This document shows positions 46,840-59,037 of a DNA stretch of 64,000 nt, one piece after another (position 1 is the first letter of the stretch; each line of letters begins with the position of its first letter). Source of the DNA: Edaphobacter acidisoli (GTDB lineage: Bacteria > Acidobacteriota > Terriglobia > Terriglobales > Acidobacteriaceae); the NCBI RefSeq assembly GCF_014642855.1, contig NZ_BMJB01000003.1, positions 124,001 to 188,000 of the forward strand. Reading direction: 5' to 3'. Both the position numbers and the translations under genes were made by a program. The notes beneath the pieces are model-generated. The model did no database searches. It was not told the origin of the DNA and worked only from the letters and a program-made list of their open reading frames with translations.

Positions 46840-48027
46840 TTACTTAATAATCTCGGAGATCGTCCCGGCGCCGACGGTCCTGCCGCCCTCGCGGATCGCG
46901 AACCGAAGACCCTTCTCCATGGCCACCGGCGTCACCAGCTCAACCGTCAGCTGGATGTTGTCGCCAGGCATCACCATCTCCGTGCCCTCCGGAAGCTTCG
47001 CCGAGCCCGTCACGTCCGTCGTCCGGAAGTAGAACTGCGGACGATAGCCGTTGAAGAACGGCGTATGACGTCCGCCCTCTTCCTTCGACAGCACATAGAT
47101 CTCGCCCTTGAACTGCGTGTGCGGCGTAATCGAGCCGGGCTTCGCCAACACCATCCCGCGCTCCACGTCTTCCTTCGCCGTGCCGCGCAGCAGCAAGCCC
47201 GCGTTGTCCCCAGCCAGACCCTCGTCCAGCTGCTTCTTGAACATCTCCACGCCCGTCACCGTCGTGTTCTGCGTGTCGCGGAAGCCGACGATCTGCACCG
47301 CCTCGCCCACCTTCACCTTGCCACGCTCAATACGTCCCGTCACCACCGTGCCGCGACCCGAGATCGAGAAGATATCTTCAATCGGCATCAGGAACGGCAG
47401 GTCCACCGCGCGATCAGGCTGCGGCACACTCTTGTCCACCGCCTCCATCAGCTCGTCGATCTTCTGCTCCCACTGCGCCTCACCGTTCAGCGCGCCCAGC
47501 GCACTGCCGCGAATCACCGGCACATCGTCGCCCGGGAAGTCATACTTCGACAACAGCTCGCGCACTTCCATCTCGACCAGGTCCACCAGCTCGGCGTCCT
47601 CGACCGCATCGCACTTGTTCAGAAACACCACGATGTACGGCACGCCAACCTGACGCGCCAACAGCACGTGCTCCTTGGTCTGCGGCATCGGGCCGTCGGT
47701 GGCCGCAACCACCAGAATCGCGCCGTCCATCTGCGCCGCGCCGGTGATCATGTTCTTGATGTAGTCGGCGTGGCCAGGGCAATCGACGTGCGCATAGTGA
47801 CGGTTCGGCGTCTCGTACTCCACGTGCGAGGTGGCAATCGTGATACCGCGCTCGCGCTCCTCTGGAGCGTTGTCGATCGTGTCGAACGAACGAAACGTGT
47901 TCTTCGGGTTGTGCTTCGACAGCACCTTCGTGATCGCCGCCGTCAGCGTCGTCTTGCCGTGGTCAATGTGACCAATCGTCCCTATGTTGACGTGCGGCTT
48001 TGACCGGTCAAATTTTTCCTTCGCCAT
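46840..48027 (-). CDS. tuf: Elongation factor Tu
   Basis: EF-Tu delivers aminoacyl-tRNA. The 395-residue protein shows the G-domain motifs [41 protein letters not shown] and GSALGAL, and domain 2/3 features such as [12 protein letters not shown] loops and the end [14 protein letters not shown]. In this cluster it lies between fusA and rpsJ. Other tuf copies may exist outside the window. Length as expected (394-396). Confidence 0.99.
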   Translation of the reverse strand: MAKEKFDRSKPHVNIGTIGHIDHGKTTLTAAITKVLSKHNPKNTFRSFDTIDNAPEERERGITIATSHVEYETPNRHYAHVDCPGHADYIKNMITGAAQMDGAILVVAATDGPMPQTKEHVLLARQVGVPYIVVFLNKCDAVEDAELVDLVEMEVRELLSKYDFPGDDVPVIRGSALGALNGEAQWEQKIDELMEAVDKSVPQPDRAVDLPFLMPIEDIFSISGRGTVVTGRIERGKVKVGEAVQIVGFRDTQNTTVTGVEMFKKQLDEGLAGDNAGLLLRGTAKEDVERGMVLAKPGSITPHTQFKGEIYVLSKEEGGRHTPFFNGYRPQFYFRTTDVTGSAKLPEGTEMVMPGDNIQLTVELVTPVAMEKGLRFAIREGGRTVGAGTISEIIK

Positions 48028-48081
48028 CGCTCTCTCCGTGTTTCTTTACTTCAAAATTCGTTGACTGCAAACTGCTTCGAA

Positions 48082-50178
<2,097 letters not shown>

Positions 50179-50234
50179 GTTCCATCTCTCATCTGCGAGC
50201 AATTACTCGCGGTTACTGGCAAAATCCAAAAACT

Positions 50235-50257
50235 AAAGCTTTCCACTGAAAAGCTTT
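50235..50257. other. Hairpin between rpsG and fusA
   Basis: AAAGCTTT, loop CCACTGA, AAAGCTTT, three to twenty-five bases beyond the rpsG stop. An eight-pair AT-rich stem; weaker than the alpha-cluster hairpins but placed alike. Confidence 0.45.
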
Positions 50258-50259
50258 CT

Positions 50260-50730
50260 TTACCACCTATAGTGAGCGAAGGCCTTGTTGGCCTCGGCCA
50301 TGCGGTGGACATCTTCCTTCTTCTTCATCGCCGCGCCACGGCCATTGGCCGCATCCAGCAATTCCGCCGTTAGCTTCTCAACCATGCCCTTCTCGCCACG
50401 CGCGCGGCCATAGGTCACGAGCCAGCGAATCGCCAGCGAGGTACGACGCTCCGGGTTAACTTCGATCGGCACCTGGTAGTTCGCACCGCCGACGCGGCGG
50501 CTCTTCACTTCGAGCAGCGGCTTACAGTTCTCAACTGCCTTCTTGAACAGCTTCAGGGCCTCATCGCCGCCCTTCTGCTCCAGATTCGTCATGGCCTCAT
50601 AAAAAATGCCCTGCGCGGTGGACTTCTTGCCGCCCCACATCATCGAGTTCACAAACTTCGTGACCAGGGTCGAGCTATAGACCGGATCCGGGGCAACTTC
50701 GCGCTTCGCTACATGACCTTTTCTTGGCAT
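50260..50730 (-). CDS. rpsG: 30S ribosomal protein S7
   Basis: S7 starts 30S head assembly; in E. coli it represses the str operon. The 156-residue protein shows [60 protein letters not shown] and [20 protein letters not shown]. Normal length. Lies between rpsL and fusA. Confidence 0.98.
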   Translation of the reverse strand: MPRKGHVAKREVAPDPVYSSTLVTKFVNSMMWGGKKSTAQGIFYEAMTNLEQKGGDEALKLFKKAVENCKPLLEVKSRRVGGANYQVPIEVNPERRTSLAIRWLVTYGRARGEKGMVEKLTAELLDAANGRGAAMKKKEDVHRMAEANKAFAHYRW

Positions 50731-50798
50731 CTCTCTTCTCTCTTCTTCCTCCAGCGCGGTGACATCTCACGAGCTGGACTTGGGTTAATGCAAATCTC

Positions 50799-51182
50799 TT
50801 ACTTAGCCGCAGCCTTCGGGCGCTTCGCGCCATACTTCGAACGGCTCTGCTTACGGTTGGCCACACCGACCGAATCCAGCGTGCCTCGCACCACGTGATA
50901 GCGAACACCCGGCAGGTCCTTCACGCGACCGCCGCGAATCAGCACAATCGAGTGCTCCTGCAGATTGTGGCCAATACCGGGAATGTACGTCGTCACTTCA
51001 ATACCGTTGGTCAGGCGGACACGGGCAACCTTGCGGAGCGCCGAGTTCGGCTTCTTTGGCGTCTGAGTATAGACGCGGGTGCAAACGCCGCGGCGCTGGG
51101 GCGAACCCTGCAACGCGGGGCTGGCAGTCTTATAGCGGGTGGGCGTGCGGCCCTGCTTGACGAGCTGATGGAACGTAGGCAC
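50799..51182 (-). CDS. rpsL: 30S ribosomal protein S12
   Basis: S12 controls decoding accuracy and is the streptomycin resistance site. The 127-residue protein shows [40 protein letters not shown] and the conserved [20 protein letters not shown]. Start codon is GTG, preceded by AAGGAG at a five-base spacing. The usual Lys in TPKKPNSA and the PGVR loop are both wild-type-like. First gene of the str-S10-spc-alpha cluster. Confidence 0.98.
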   Translation of the reverse strand: MPTFHQLVKQGRTPTRYKTASPALQGSPQRRGVCTRVYTQTPKKPNSALRKVARVRLTNGIEVTTYIPGIGHNLQEHSIVLIRGGRVKDLPGVRYHVVRGTLDSVGVANRKQSRSKYGAKRPKAAAK

Positions 51183-51753
51183 TCGAACTCCTTAAACCAA
51201 CCAAAACTTGAGGCGCAGCAGGTCTTCTATCCTTCGCTTTTGCGCACACGCAAAAAATTGAGGGCGCTGACGCGTCTCTTTTGCGAAGATATCCCTGCTT
51301 CGCGTCTGTACTTCGATACAACAAACCAGACGAAAACAGTCGACGGTGGCCGAGCGTCTTTCGGGTAAACCCTGAAACGAGCCGACTCCGTTTCGCTGTT
51401 CCGGCCCGCATAGCCCATCCAAGGTGGAGGGTGTCGCAGGCGCGTATTCGATGGGCCGCAGATTTCAGTACTCTCAAACCCGGGAGTACCTGCGGTTATC
51501 TCTTTCTTGTACTCAGGTGCGCGCCAAGCTTCCCTGCGACACAAACTGTGTACTTGCGGAACCTTCTAACAATAGCAATTTCGCGTGGCTGGAGTCAACT
51601 TTTCGACAGATTTTTCATACCGCGGCGGCCTTCTCCCGCCAAAAGAACCCTTCTTCAGCATAACAACCGACGGATCAGCCCCTAAGATAGCCTGCGCGAG
51701 GGCTTGTCCAGCGTCCCCGACCCGAAAACCCGCCACATGCTAGGCTGAGCGAC
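51183..51753. other. Divergent regulatory gap upstream of rpsL
   Basis: A 571 bp gap between rpsL and the S9 peptidase. It contains the candidate str promoter at 51569-51598 and a leader of nearly 380 nt toward rpsL, with short hairpins (GTACTC/GAGTAC around 51470-51493; GAAACG/CGTTTC around 51373-51396). A 76-codon frame (51192-51422, minus) has no likely function. No known leader motif was recognised. Confidence 0.45.
51569..51598 (-). promoter_or_regulatory. Candidate promoter of the str-S10-spc-alpha cluster
   Basis: Minus strand: TTGACT, 18 bases, TATTGT, preceded by TGC (extended -10 pattern). Transcription would begin near 51560, nearly 380 bases before rpsL. Confidence 0.6.
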
Positions 51754-53895
51754 ATGCTCTTCCGTCGCGCCTCGACCTGCCCTCTTGCTGTGGCGATTAT
51801 TGGACTCACCTGCACCTCGCTTGCCTCGCCCTCAGCGCTGGCCCAGCCAGCCAATCCGCACGACGCCGAAATCCGCTCCCTCATGGAGATGCTCGGCCAC
51901 ACCCGCATCCCGACCGAGGCGCAGATCTCTCCCGATGGCTCAACCGTAGCCTGGTCCGTCCGCACATCTGATGGCTCGGAGATCCACCTCTCCAGCGCAA
52001 TCCATCCCAGTCCGGCAACAGAAAAGATCGTCGACACCGGCACCGGAGCAACCGGCTGCACCAACGAACAGCCGCGATGGTCCCCGGATGGCCAGTCACT
52101 GGCCTTCCTCTCCAACTGCACCACACTCATCAGCAATCCCGACCAGCAGCAGCTCTTCGTCTGGTCGGCGAAAACCGGCGAAGCACGCCAGTTGACCCAC
52201 GTGACCGGTAACCTCGACGAGCCTGCATGGTCGCCAGATGGCAAATCCATCGCCTTCCTCTTCGTAGAAAACGCCACTCGCCACGCAGGCGCGCTCGACG
52301 CGATGAAGCCCTGGAGCGGCGTCATCGGCGAAGAAGGCATTGAAGTGCAGCGCGTCAGTGCCATAGAGCTTGCAAGTGGTGCCTTCCGCTTCGTGACACC
52401 TTCCAATTTGCACGTCTACGAATTCTCCTGGGCACCCGATTCAAGCCATGTGGCAATTGTGGCGGCGCAACCACCGGGGGAGAACAACTGGTGGATTGCG
52501 AAACTCTATACCCAGAGTGTGGGCTCAGGTCCCGCCGAATATGCCGCAGATCGCGACAGAATTTGTGGCCCACCACGTAGCGGCACCGGTTGCGGAGTGA
52601 GCCGAGGTACAGGAGGACCTATCACCATTTTGGATCCCCAAACCATCTCCGGCCCGCTCCGCGGCCTCCAGATAGCCGTGCCTCGCTGGTCTCCCGACGG
52701 CAAGCAGATCGCCTTCATCGGCGGCCTGATGAGCGACCAGGGCGTCACCGGGGGCGACGTCTACCTCATTCCCGCAACCGGCGGCGAGCCCAGAGACATT
52801 ACTCCCGGCCGGGCAGCTTCGGTGGCTTATCTAGGCTGGCTCAGCGACGACATACTCGGAATCGCCGAGCACACAGGTGGCAGCACACACTTGACCGCAC
52901 TGAATATCGATGACGGCCGGGACATCCCTTCCGCCGAAGAGACCCTCCCCGAGACCATCTGGGCCAATGAGCTGACAATGAGCGTCTCTGCCGCCAGAAA
53001 CCACACCATCGCCATCATCAGAAGCTCCTTCGAGCGCCCACCCGAGGTCTGGGCAGGACGCCTCAACGAGCTCAAACAGATCACGCACCTCAACGACGAC
53101 CTCAAGCCACTCTGGGGCAAAACCGAAAACATCGAGTGGACCAACGAAGGCTTTCACGTGCAGGGCTGGCTGCTCTATCCGCGCAATTACGACCCAGCTA
53201 AAAAATATCCGCTCATCGTCGAGGTCCACGGCGGTCCATCCGCCGCTGTGACACCACGCTGGCCCAGTGTCAGCTACGGTGGCGTCCCATTCTCCGCGCT
53301 CGGTTACTTCGTCTTCATGCCGAATCCCCGCGGCAGCATGGGCCAGGGCGAGCAGTTCACCCAGGCCAACATCAAGGACTTTGGCTACGGCGATCTCCGC
53401 GACATTCTCGCCGGCGTCGATACGCTCGAAAAAAACTTGCCCATCGATAAAACCCGCGAAGGCATCACCGGCTGGAGCTATGGCGGATTCATGACCATGT
53501 TCTCAGTCACCCAGACCACGCGCTTCCACGCAGCAGTCGCCGGTGCAGGCATCAGCGACTGGAAAAGCTACTATGGCGAAAACTCCATTGACCAGTGGAT
53601 GATTCCCTTCTTCGGCAAGAGCGTCTACGACGATCCTGCCGTGTACGCGAAGAGTTCAGCTATTAACTACATCAAGAATGTGAAGACTCCAACACTCCTC
53701 GTCGTCGGCGACCGCGACGGCGAGTGCCCCGCGCCACAGAGCTTCGAGTTCTGGCACGCGCTCAAGGCGGAGGGCGTCAAGACAGAGCTGGTCGTCTATC
53801 CGGATGAAGGCCATCGCTTCCGCGATCCTGGCCATCAGCGCGATGTGCTGGAACGGGCACTCGAATGGTTCGAAACTGAGATGCCTGCAAACTAA
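51754..53895 (+). CDS. S9 family serine peptidase (prolyl oligopeptidase/DPP IV-like)
   Basis: A 713-residue exported peptidase. Residues 1-30 are a signal peptide ending SALAQP; the N-terminal half is a beta-propeller with repeated WSPDG motifs; the C-terminal alpha/beta-hydrolase domain from about 480 has the nucleophile motif GWSYGG with Ser575, the acid Asp655 in GDRDGECP, and the base His687 in DEGHRF. It should clip short peptides from proteins at the cell surface. Monocistronic, divergent from rpsL. Confidence 0.95.
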   Translation: MLFRRASTCPLAVAIIGLTCTSLASPSALAQPANPHDAEIRSLMEMLGHTRIPTEAQISPDGSTVAWSVRTSDGSEIHLSSAIHPSPATEKIVDTGTGATGCTNEQPRWSPDGQSLAFLSNCTTLISNPDQQQLFVWSAKTGEARQLTHVTGNLDEPAWSPDGKSIAFLFVENATRHAGALDAMKPWSGVIGEEGIEVQRVSAIELASGAFRFVTPSNLHVYEFSWAPDSSHVAIVAAQPPGENNWWIAKLYTQSVGSGPAEYAADRDRICGPPRSGTGCGVSRGTGGPITILDPQTISGPLRGLQIAVPRWSPDGKQIAFIGGLMSDQGVTGGDVYLIPATGGEPRDITPGRAASVAYLGWLSDDILGIAEHTGGSTHLTALNIDDGRDIPSAEETLPETIWANELTMSVSAARNHTIAIIRSSFERPPEVWAGRLNELKQITHLNDDLKPLWGKTENIEWTNEGFHVQGWLLYPRNYDPAKKYPLIVEVHGGPSAAVTPRWPSVSYGGVPFSALGYFVFMPNPRGSMGQGEQFTQANIKDFGYGDLRDILAGVDTLEKNLPIDKTREGITGWSYGGFMTMFSVTQTTRFHAAVAGAGISDWKSYYGENSIDQWMIPFFGKSVYDDPAVYAKSSAINYIKNVKTPTLLVVGDRDGECPAPQSFEFWHALKAEGVKTELVVYPDEGHRFRDPGHQRDVLERALEWFETEMPAN

Positions 53896-54083
53896 GTCTG
53901 CTTATCGCGGCTCTATGCCAAATTCCGAAGTAGCAGACAGAGCAAAATATCTCTCGGCACGTCAAAAATAGAGCACCCGAAGATTTGCTTCCGGTCTGTT
54001 CAGCTTTTACACTTGAGTTTCAGCTATCCAGCGGTTAGCGGTGAAACCGTTCAGCTTGCGTACGGGTTGGACGGGGAGGTTCG
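53896..54083. other. Gap before the Ig-like lipoprotein gene
   Basis: No gene or strong terminator found. GGGGAGG four bases before the ATG of the next gene is its ribosome binding site. Confidence 0.5.
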
Positions 54084-56507
54084 ATGCGTCGTTTTGTCAC
54101 GTTAGTATTCCTGCTGTGTTTCACAGTGTCGTTTGGCGTCTCCATCTCGGGTTGTGCAAAGAAGAACAGCGTCTCCTACTGCAACAACGCCGGCTATGGT
54201 CCGGTGCTTGGGCAGTTGGCGACCATTACGCTCTCGCCCAAGGTCTACGGCATTTCGCTGAACTACGCTGAGATCGGCACGGTAGGTGCCCCCGCAGGGG
54301 TCGATTGCAAAAACTCTGCCGTCAGCGTCTCCGCCTATACCTACGGCATTGTTGACGCCAACGGCAAACCGAACCTGACCATCGCCGACGTGGTTCCCTC
54401 TGGCACCAACGCCGGCAGGCTCTGCGCCGGAACATGGAACCGCAATACCGGCGGCGGCATCCCCGACTACACCACCTGCGTACCCAACAACGTCAGTGGC
54501 ACAGTCTATGTCGTAGCAAGCGCTGACGGCGTCAGTAGCAACCCCCTGCCCATCTATGTTCACCCGACCGTCACCAGTGTCCTGCTCGGCCCTCCATCAA
54601 CTGACTGCGTTAACGATCCTGCCACCAATTGCAGTCCTGCAGCGTACATTAATAGCCCCACCAGCTGCACCATTAACTCCGCTAATGGCTGCTGCACAGC
54701 TCCGGTCAGCACCACATCGCAGCCATTAGACACCACTCAAGGCTGCATCTCGCAGGGTGTCACCGGTCAGCTCGCCGCTCGCATCTTCACAGGCACCGAC
54801 ACAACCGTAGCCTCCAACAACATCAGCTGCCAGGTCGGCCACCTTACATACACCGCGCAAACCTCTGGTATCGTCTCCATCGACCAGAACGGTATTGCCA
54901 CGGCAGAGCAACCTGGCTCGACCACCATTACGGCGAACGTCTCCAACGCAGGCAGCTCTGCAGGCTTCTTCGCAACCTGCCCGCCTAAATCCATCCAGCT
55001 CACCGTCAACAACGCCCTAAGCGCCACGGTCGATCAGAACTATACCCAGCCGCTCGCCGCCGTTGTAACCGACACCAACGGCAACCCCATCACCGGCCTC
55101 GATCTACAATTCGTCTCCACGACCCCATCCACGATCACAGCTGGCTCGGGCTCGGTTACGCCGACACTGCCTGGCTCTGCAGCCATCACAGCGATCTGCC
55201 AGCCCCCTACCTGCAATAGCTCACCGTTCAACCAAATTGGCCTCTATGGTAACGGGAAGCCCATCACATCGAATCCAGTTGAGATTACCTCTCCCGGCAC
55301 CAGCAGCACTGTGCTCTACATCGGCAGCACTCAGTCGCAATACATCGTACCGGTGGACTTCACAACCAATAACATCGGCGCTCCTGTGCGCCTGCCCTAT
55401 GTTCCGAACTCAATGGTCATCAGTGTCGATGGTTCGACGATCTACATGGGCAGCAGCCAGGAGATCATGACTTTCAGTGCCCTCACCAATTCGCTGACCA
55501 CGCAGGACACCACGGTCACCGGCGAAGTGCTCGCTGTTTCTCCCGATGGCAGCACGTTGGTCATCACTGATCCCGTCCGCCAACTCGTTTATCTTTATAA
55601 ATCCACTGGTGGAGTCATCTCGACCTATGGTGGAGTCGGCACGCACGCCGAATTCACGCCCGATAGCACTACTGTCTATATCACGATGGGCAACGTAGAC
55701 CCTTCCGGAAATGTCACACCGAACAACCAGCTTCTGGTCCACTCATCCAACATAGGCTGGTATGTCACAACCTCTGCACAACCCACCACTGATGTCGCAG
55801 TGGGTGTGCCAAGCGTGGGTGCGTTCTTCGCCGGCAGCGCAACCTCGGCCAAGGGATACTGCCCTGTAACGACAACCTCCACCGTGGACGGGCAGCCCGT
55901 AACGAGCAACGTCTTCTATCCTGATGCTGGTGTCACCGGCCCAGCAGCCGATCGCCTGGCTGCGACCAATGATGGCCTCCATATCCTCGGTGCCCGCGCC
56001 ACTTCCTCCACCGGCACCTTTACTGACCTGCTGCTCGGTTCCAGCGGTTCCCCCGGGCTTCCTGTAGGCTCCTGCCCCGGAAACAATGCCCTGACCTTCA
56101 GTGATACAGCCGTGCTCTCGAATGCCACTCTATCTGGCATCAGCCCAACGGCAATCACTGGCGTCGACGCAACCTCCGATTCCTCACTGGCCTTTGTCAC
56201 CTACACCGGAACTGGCGGTGTTCTGCCGATGTACACTCTTTCCTCCACTGGTGCAGGGACACTCGGCAATATCCCCTTGGCAACGACCTCCAGTGGCACG
56301 CCCATCGCTCCGGTTGCAGGTGTATTCAGCACTGACAACTCAACTTTCTTCGTTGGAACCTCAGGCGATAACTCCGTGCACCTGATCAATCGCTCCACGC
56401 TGTCTGACCAGCCCACCAAGTTGATCGCACCAAATCTTCCCGGCGTCAACGGCGGCACAGCAACACCAAATCTGATCGTACAGAGACCGCGCAAGACGCT
56501 CTCATAA
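54084..56507 (+). CDS. Surface lipoprotein with Ig-like segments and beta-propeller repeats
   Basis: An 807-residue protein with a lipoprotein signal: LLCFTVSFGVSISGCAKK, lipobox near Cys24. Residues about 55-400 are Thr/Ser/Pro-rich with Ig-like blocks, including SPKVYGISLNYAEIGTVGAP and TATVDQNYTQPLAAVVTDTN. From about 410 to 800 come repeats of the YVTN/WD type, such as VLYIGSTQSQYIVPVDF, IYMGSSQEIMTFSAL and SPDGSTLVITDP. Probably an outer-surface binding or sensing protein; function unknown. A bidirectional terminator follows. Confidence 0.82.
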   Translation: MRRFVTLVFLLCFTVSFGVSISGCAKKNSVSYCNNAGYGPVLGQLATITLSPKVYGISLNYAEIGTVGAPAGVDCKNSAVSVSAYTYGIVDANGKPNLTIADVVPSGTNAGRLCAGTWNRNTGGGIPDYTTCVPNNVSGTVYVVASADGVSSNPLPIYVHPTVTSVLLGPPSTDCVNDPATNCSPAAYINSPTSCTINSANGCCTAPVSTTSQPLDTTQGCISQGVTGQLAARIFTGTDTTVASNNISCQVGHLTYTAQTSGIVSIDQNGIATAEQPGSTTITANVSNAGSSAGFFATCPPKSIQLTVNNALSATVDQNYTQPLAAVVTDTNGNPITGLDLQFVSTTPSTITAGSGSVTPTLPGSAAITAICQPPTCNSSPFNQIGLYGNGKPITSNPVEITSPGTSSTVLYIGSTQSQYIVPVDFTTNNIGAPVRLPYVPNSMVISVDGSTIYMGSSQEIMTFSALTNSLTTQDTTVTGEVLAVSPDGSTLVITDPVRQLVYLYKSTGGVISTYGGVGTHAEFTPDSTTVYITMGNVDPSGNVTPNNQLLVHSSNIGWYVTTSAQPTTDVAVGVPSVGAFFAGSATSAKGYCPVTTTSTVDGQPVTSNVFYPDAGVTGPAADRLAATNDGLHILGARATSSTGTFTDLLLGSSGSPGLPVGSCPGNNALTFSDTAVLSNATLSGISPTAITGVDATSDSSLAFVTYTGTGGVLPMYTLSSTGAGTLGNIPLATTSSGTPIAPVAGVFSTDNSTFFVGTSGDNSVHLINRSTLSDQPTKLIAPNLPGVNGGTATPNLIVQRPRKTLS

Positions 56508-56530
56508 CTAACAAGATCCAGTTCAACAGC

Positions 56531-56560
56531 AAAGACCGCGCCATCACAGGCGCGGTCTTT
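56531..56560. terminator. Bidirectional intrinsic terminator
   Basis: AAAGACCGCGCC, loop ATCACA, GGCGCGGTCTTT: perfect 12 bp stem, with T on the plus side and the A-run giving T on the minus side. It ends both the lipoprotein gene and the convergent GH3 gene. Confidence 0.9.
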
Positions 56561-56594
56561 TACAGCATTCACATTCGATACGTTCGTGAAGCAG

Positions 56595-58826
56595 TTACGG
56601 AACAATCGCAATCTGCCTCTCTGCACGTATGTCATCCGAAGAAGCGCCTAACCTGATATCAACTCGGTCGCTCTCCACATTCCAGCCATTCCTCTTCACG
56701 TCCCAGTAAGCCAGCGACTTTGCCGGCAGGTGAAGCCGAACAGCCTTTGTTTCTCCGGCTACAAGTGCTACGCGTTCAAACCCCTTCAACTCCTCAGCAG
56801 GCCGCTCCACCTTCGAGCCGATGTGCCGCACGTACATCTCGACCACCTCATCACCGGCCCGCGAACCAACGTTAGTCACATCCACACTCACGGTCACTTC
56901 ACCATTTTTCGAAAGTCGCACCGAACTCACTTTCATCTTCGAGTACTTGAACCTCGTATAGCTCAAGCCAAATCCAAATGCATAGAGTGGCTTACCTTTG
57001 AAGTACATATACGTGCGTCCGTCGCGAATGTTGTAGTCCATCATCGGAGGAAGCTCCGCAATGTCTCGTGGCCACGTGACCACCAGCCGCCCTGCCGGGT
57101 TGTAGTCTCCAAAGAGCACATCTGCAAGCGCCGTGCCTTCTTCCTCACTGCTGTGCGCCATGTGAACAATCGCTGGGATATGCGTCTCAGCCCAGTCGAT
57201 GGTGTAAGGAAAGCTTGATACCAGCACAACGATCGTCCGCGGATTCGCTGCATAGACATCTTCAACCAACTTCTGCTGATCCGGCTCTAGCGCAATCTGC
57301 TTCCGATCAATCGCTTCTTTGCCTTCGCTCAGATCTGAGCAACGATTAAAAGGCGCTCCGCATGTTGGCTGGTTTCCAATTATGACAATCGCTACATCCG
57401 CAGCCTTCGCCATAGCCACGGCTTCATCGTGGTTCGAGGTATATCGAACCGCGACCTTGTCCCCAACCCTGCGCTTGATCCCCTCCAGCGGCGTAATTGC
57501 AAACGGAGGCGTGCCACCATAAAAATCGGAATCCACCTCATTCGCCCTCGGGCCCACCACCGCGATCGACCTGAGGTTCGTCGCATCGAGCGGAAGCAAG
57601 GGAGACTCCCCCTTCCTCGCCGCATTCTTCAACAAAACAATCGACTCGTGCGTCACCTTCAGCACCAGTTCCTTGCTGGTCTCCGCGTCCCACGGAGCAG
57701 CACCGTCGCCGGCCTTGATCGTCGAGTAAGGCACCATCGCCGGCGGATCAAGCAGCCCAAGCCGGAACAGCACACGAAATACCCCGGCGAGATTCTGGTC
57801 GATGTCTGCCTCCGTCACCAGCCCGTCTCGCAGAGCATCTTTCAGCGGATCCTCATATCCATTCAGTATCTGGTTCACGCCCGCATGAATCGCGCCGGCC
57901 ACCGCATGTTCCATGTCCGGGTAATACTTATGCTTCGTCACCATGAAGGTCACGGCGCCACGATCTGAATCAATCAGGCCGTTGAACCCCCATCGCTTCA
58001 TCGCTAAATCCTTGAGCAAGGGGTTGGTCGTCATCGGCACACCATTCACTGCGTTGTACGAAGCCATCAGTGCATTCGCTCCGCCCTGCTCCACTGCCAT
58101 GCGAAACGGCACCGCATAATACTCGTGCAACAACCGCGCGTCGAAGTTCGATGAGGAACCTGAGCGACCATCTTCATTGCTGTTCGCCATAAAGTGCTTC
58201 ACCAGCGACGCAGCCTGCCAGTAGTGGGTATCGCTTCCCTGAAGACCTCGAACAAACGCAGCAGCCATTGTTCCGTCGAAAAATGGATCTTCCCCATACG
58301 ACTCCTCCGACCGCCCCCATCGCGGATCGCGAGCCAAATCAGCATTCGGAGCACGAATAATCAATCCGCCTCGGTCAACGCTCTGAAAGATGTATCGTGC
58401 CTCCCTTCCCTCCTCAGCCGCAGCCTGCTCAATCAACAACGGATCCCATGTCTCGCCTAGCCCTACGGACTGCGGAAACTGTGTTGTTGGAATAGTGGAC
58501 ACGCCGCCCCATTTGCCTTCTCCCCCTGGAGATTTCCTGCCCCAATTTCCCGGACCACCCACCGTGACTCCATGTAACCCCTCAAACTGTGCGTTCGAAC
58601 CCGGAGGACTCAACTCCGCCCCCGAAGCATGAATCCCCAGCCTCGGAACATTCAGCGTCTTGCCCAGAAAATCAATCTTCTCTTGAAGCGTCATCAAGGA
58701 CAGCACATTCCGAACACGCTGCTCCACGGGCAAATTCGGATTCTGAAATGGATATTGATACTGCGCCAATGCCGGGACGGCTAATGCCAATGCAAAAACG
58801 ATGGAAAAGACTCTCGTAATTTTCAA
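56595..58826 (-). CDS. Exported GH3 family glycoside hydrolase
   Basis: A 743-residue beta-glucosidase/xylosidase type enzyme. It starts at TTG, giving a clear signal peptide (VFSIVFALALAVPALA); no ATG could provide one. The N-terminal (alpha/beta)8 domain holds the catalytic loop GLIDSDRGAV with nucleophile Asp288, where most GH3 have SDW; the second domain contains ESIVLLKN and AFGFGLSYTRF, and a fibronectin-III-like end follows (VDVTNVGSRAGDEVVEMYVR). It likely hydrolyses plant or fungal oligosaccharides. Promoter with a putative operator lies upstream. Confidence 0.93.
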   Translation of the reverse strand: MKITRVFSIVFALALAVPALAQYQYPFQNPNLPVEQRVRNVLSLMTLQEKIDFLGKTLNVPRLGIHASGAELSPPGSNAQFEGLHGVTVGGPGNWGRKSPGGEGKWGGVSTIPTTQFPQSVGLGETWDPLLIEQAAAEEGREARYIFQSVDRGGLIIRAPNADLARDPRWGRSEESYGEDPFFDGTMAAAFVRGLQGSDTHYWQAASLVKHFMANSNEDGRSGSSSNFDARLLHEYYAVPFRMAVEQGGANALMASYNAVNGVPMTTNPLLKDLAMKRWGFNGLIDSDRGAVTFMVTKHKYYPDMEHAVAGAIHAGVNQILNGYEDPLKDALRDGLVTEADIDQNLAGVFRVLFRLGLLDPPAMVPYSTIKAGDGAAPWDAETSKELVLKVTHESIVLLKNAARKGESPLLPLDATNLRSIAVVGPRANEVDSDFYGGTPPFAITPLEGIKRRVGDKVAVRYTSNHDEAVAMAKAADVAIVIIGNQPTCGAPFNRCSDLSEGKEAIDRKQIALEPDQQKLVEDVYAANPRTIVVLVSSFPYTIDWAETHIPAIVHMAHSSEEEGTALADVLFGDYNPAGRLVVTWPRDIAELPPMMDYNIRDGRTYMYFKGKPLYAFGFGLSYTRFKYSKMKVSSVRLSKNGEVTVSVDVTNVGSRAGDEVVEMYVRHIGSKVERPAEELKGFERVALVAGETKAVRLHLPAKSLAYWDVKRNGWNVESDRVDIRLGASSDDIRAERQIAIVP

Positions 58827-58897
58827 CTCTCACCCCAATGGTCCGATTGACATAGTCAGTTAGCGCCGACAAATACGATGAACAGAAACTGCTTAAG

Positions 58898-58913
58898 CAT
58901 CAATCGATGGCAA
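58898..58913. promoter_or_regulatory. ATCGAT-centred palindromic operator at the GH3 promoter
   Basis: Plus strand CATCAATCGATGGCAA; reversed it is TTGCCATCGATTGATG, 13 of the first 15 positions equal to the site at 21264. It overlaps the predicted start region of GH3 transcription, right behind the -10 box. Confidence 0.55.
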
Positions 58914-58940
58914 TCTATTGAAATGGTTCGAAGATGTCAA
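58912..58940 (-). promoter_or_regulatory. Promoter of the GH3 gene
   Basis: Minus strand: perfect TTGACA (58935-58940), 17 bases, TAGATT (58912-58917), about 85 bases before the TTG start. Confidence 0.62.
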
Positions 58941-59037
58941 GTTAGGGATGAATCAGTGTCAGCTAGTCGGCTGGTAAGCAATACAGATACTGCCTAATCC
59001 ATCGCTTCGTCCTACCGCTATTGCAGCAAAGTAAGAG

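Noticed and set aside
51192..51422. Leader peptide-like frame before rpsL
   Set aside because: No binding site, no repeated codons or similarity; likely chance.
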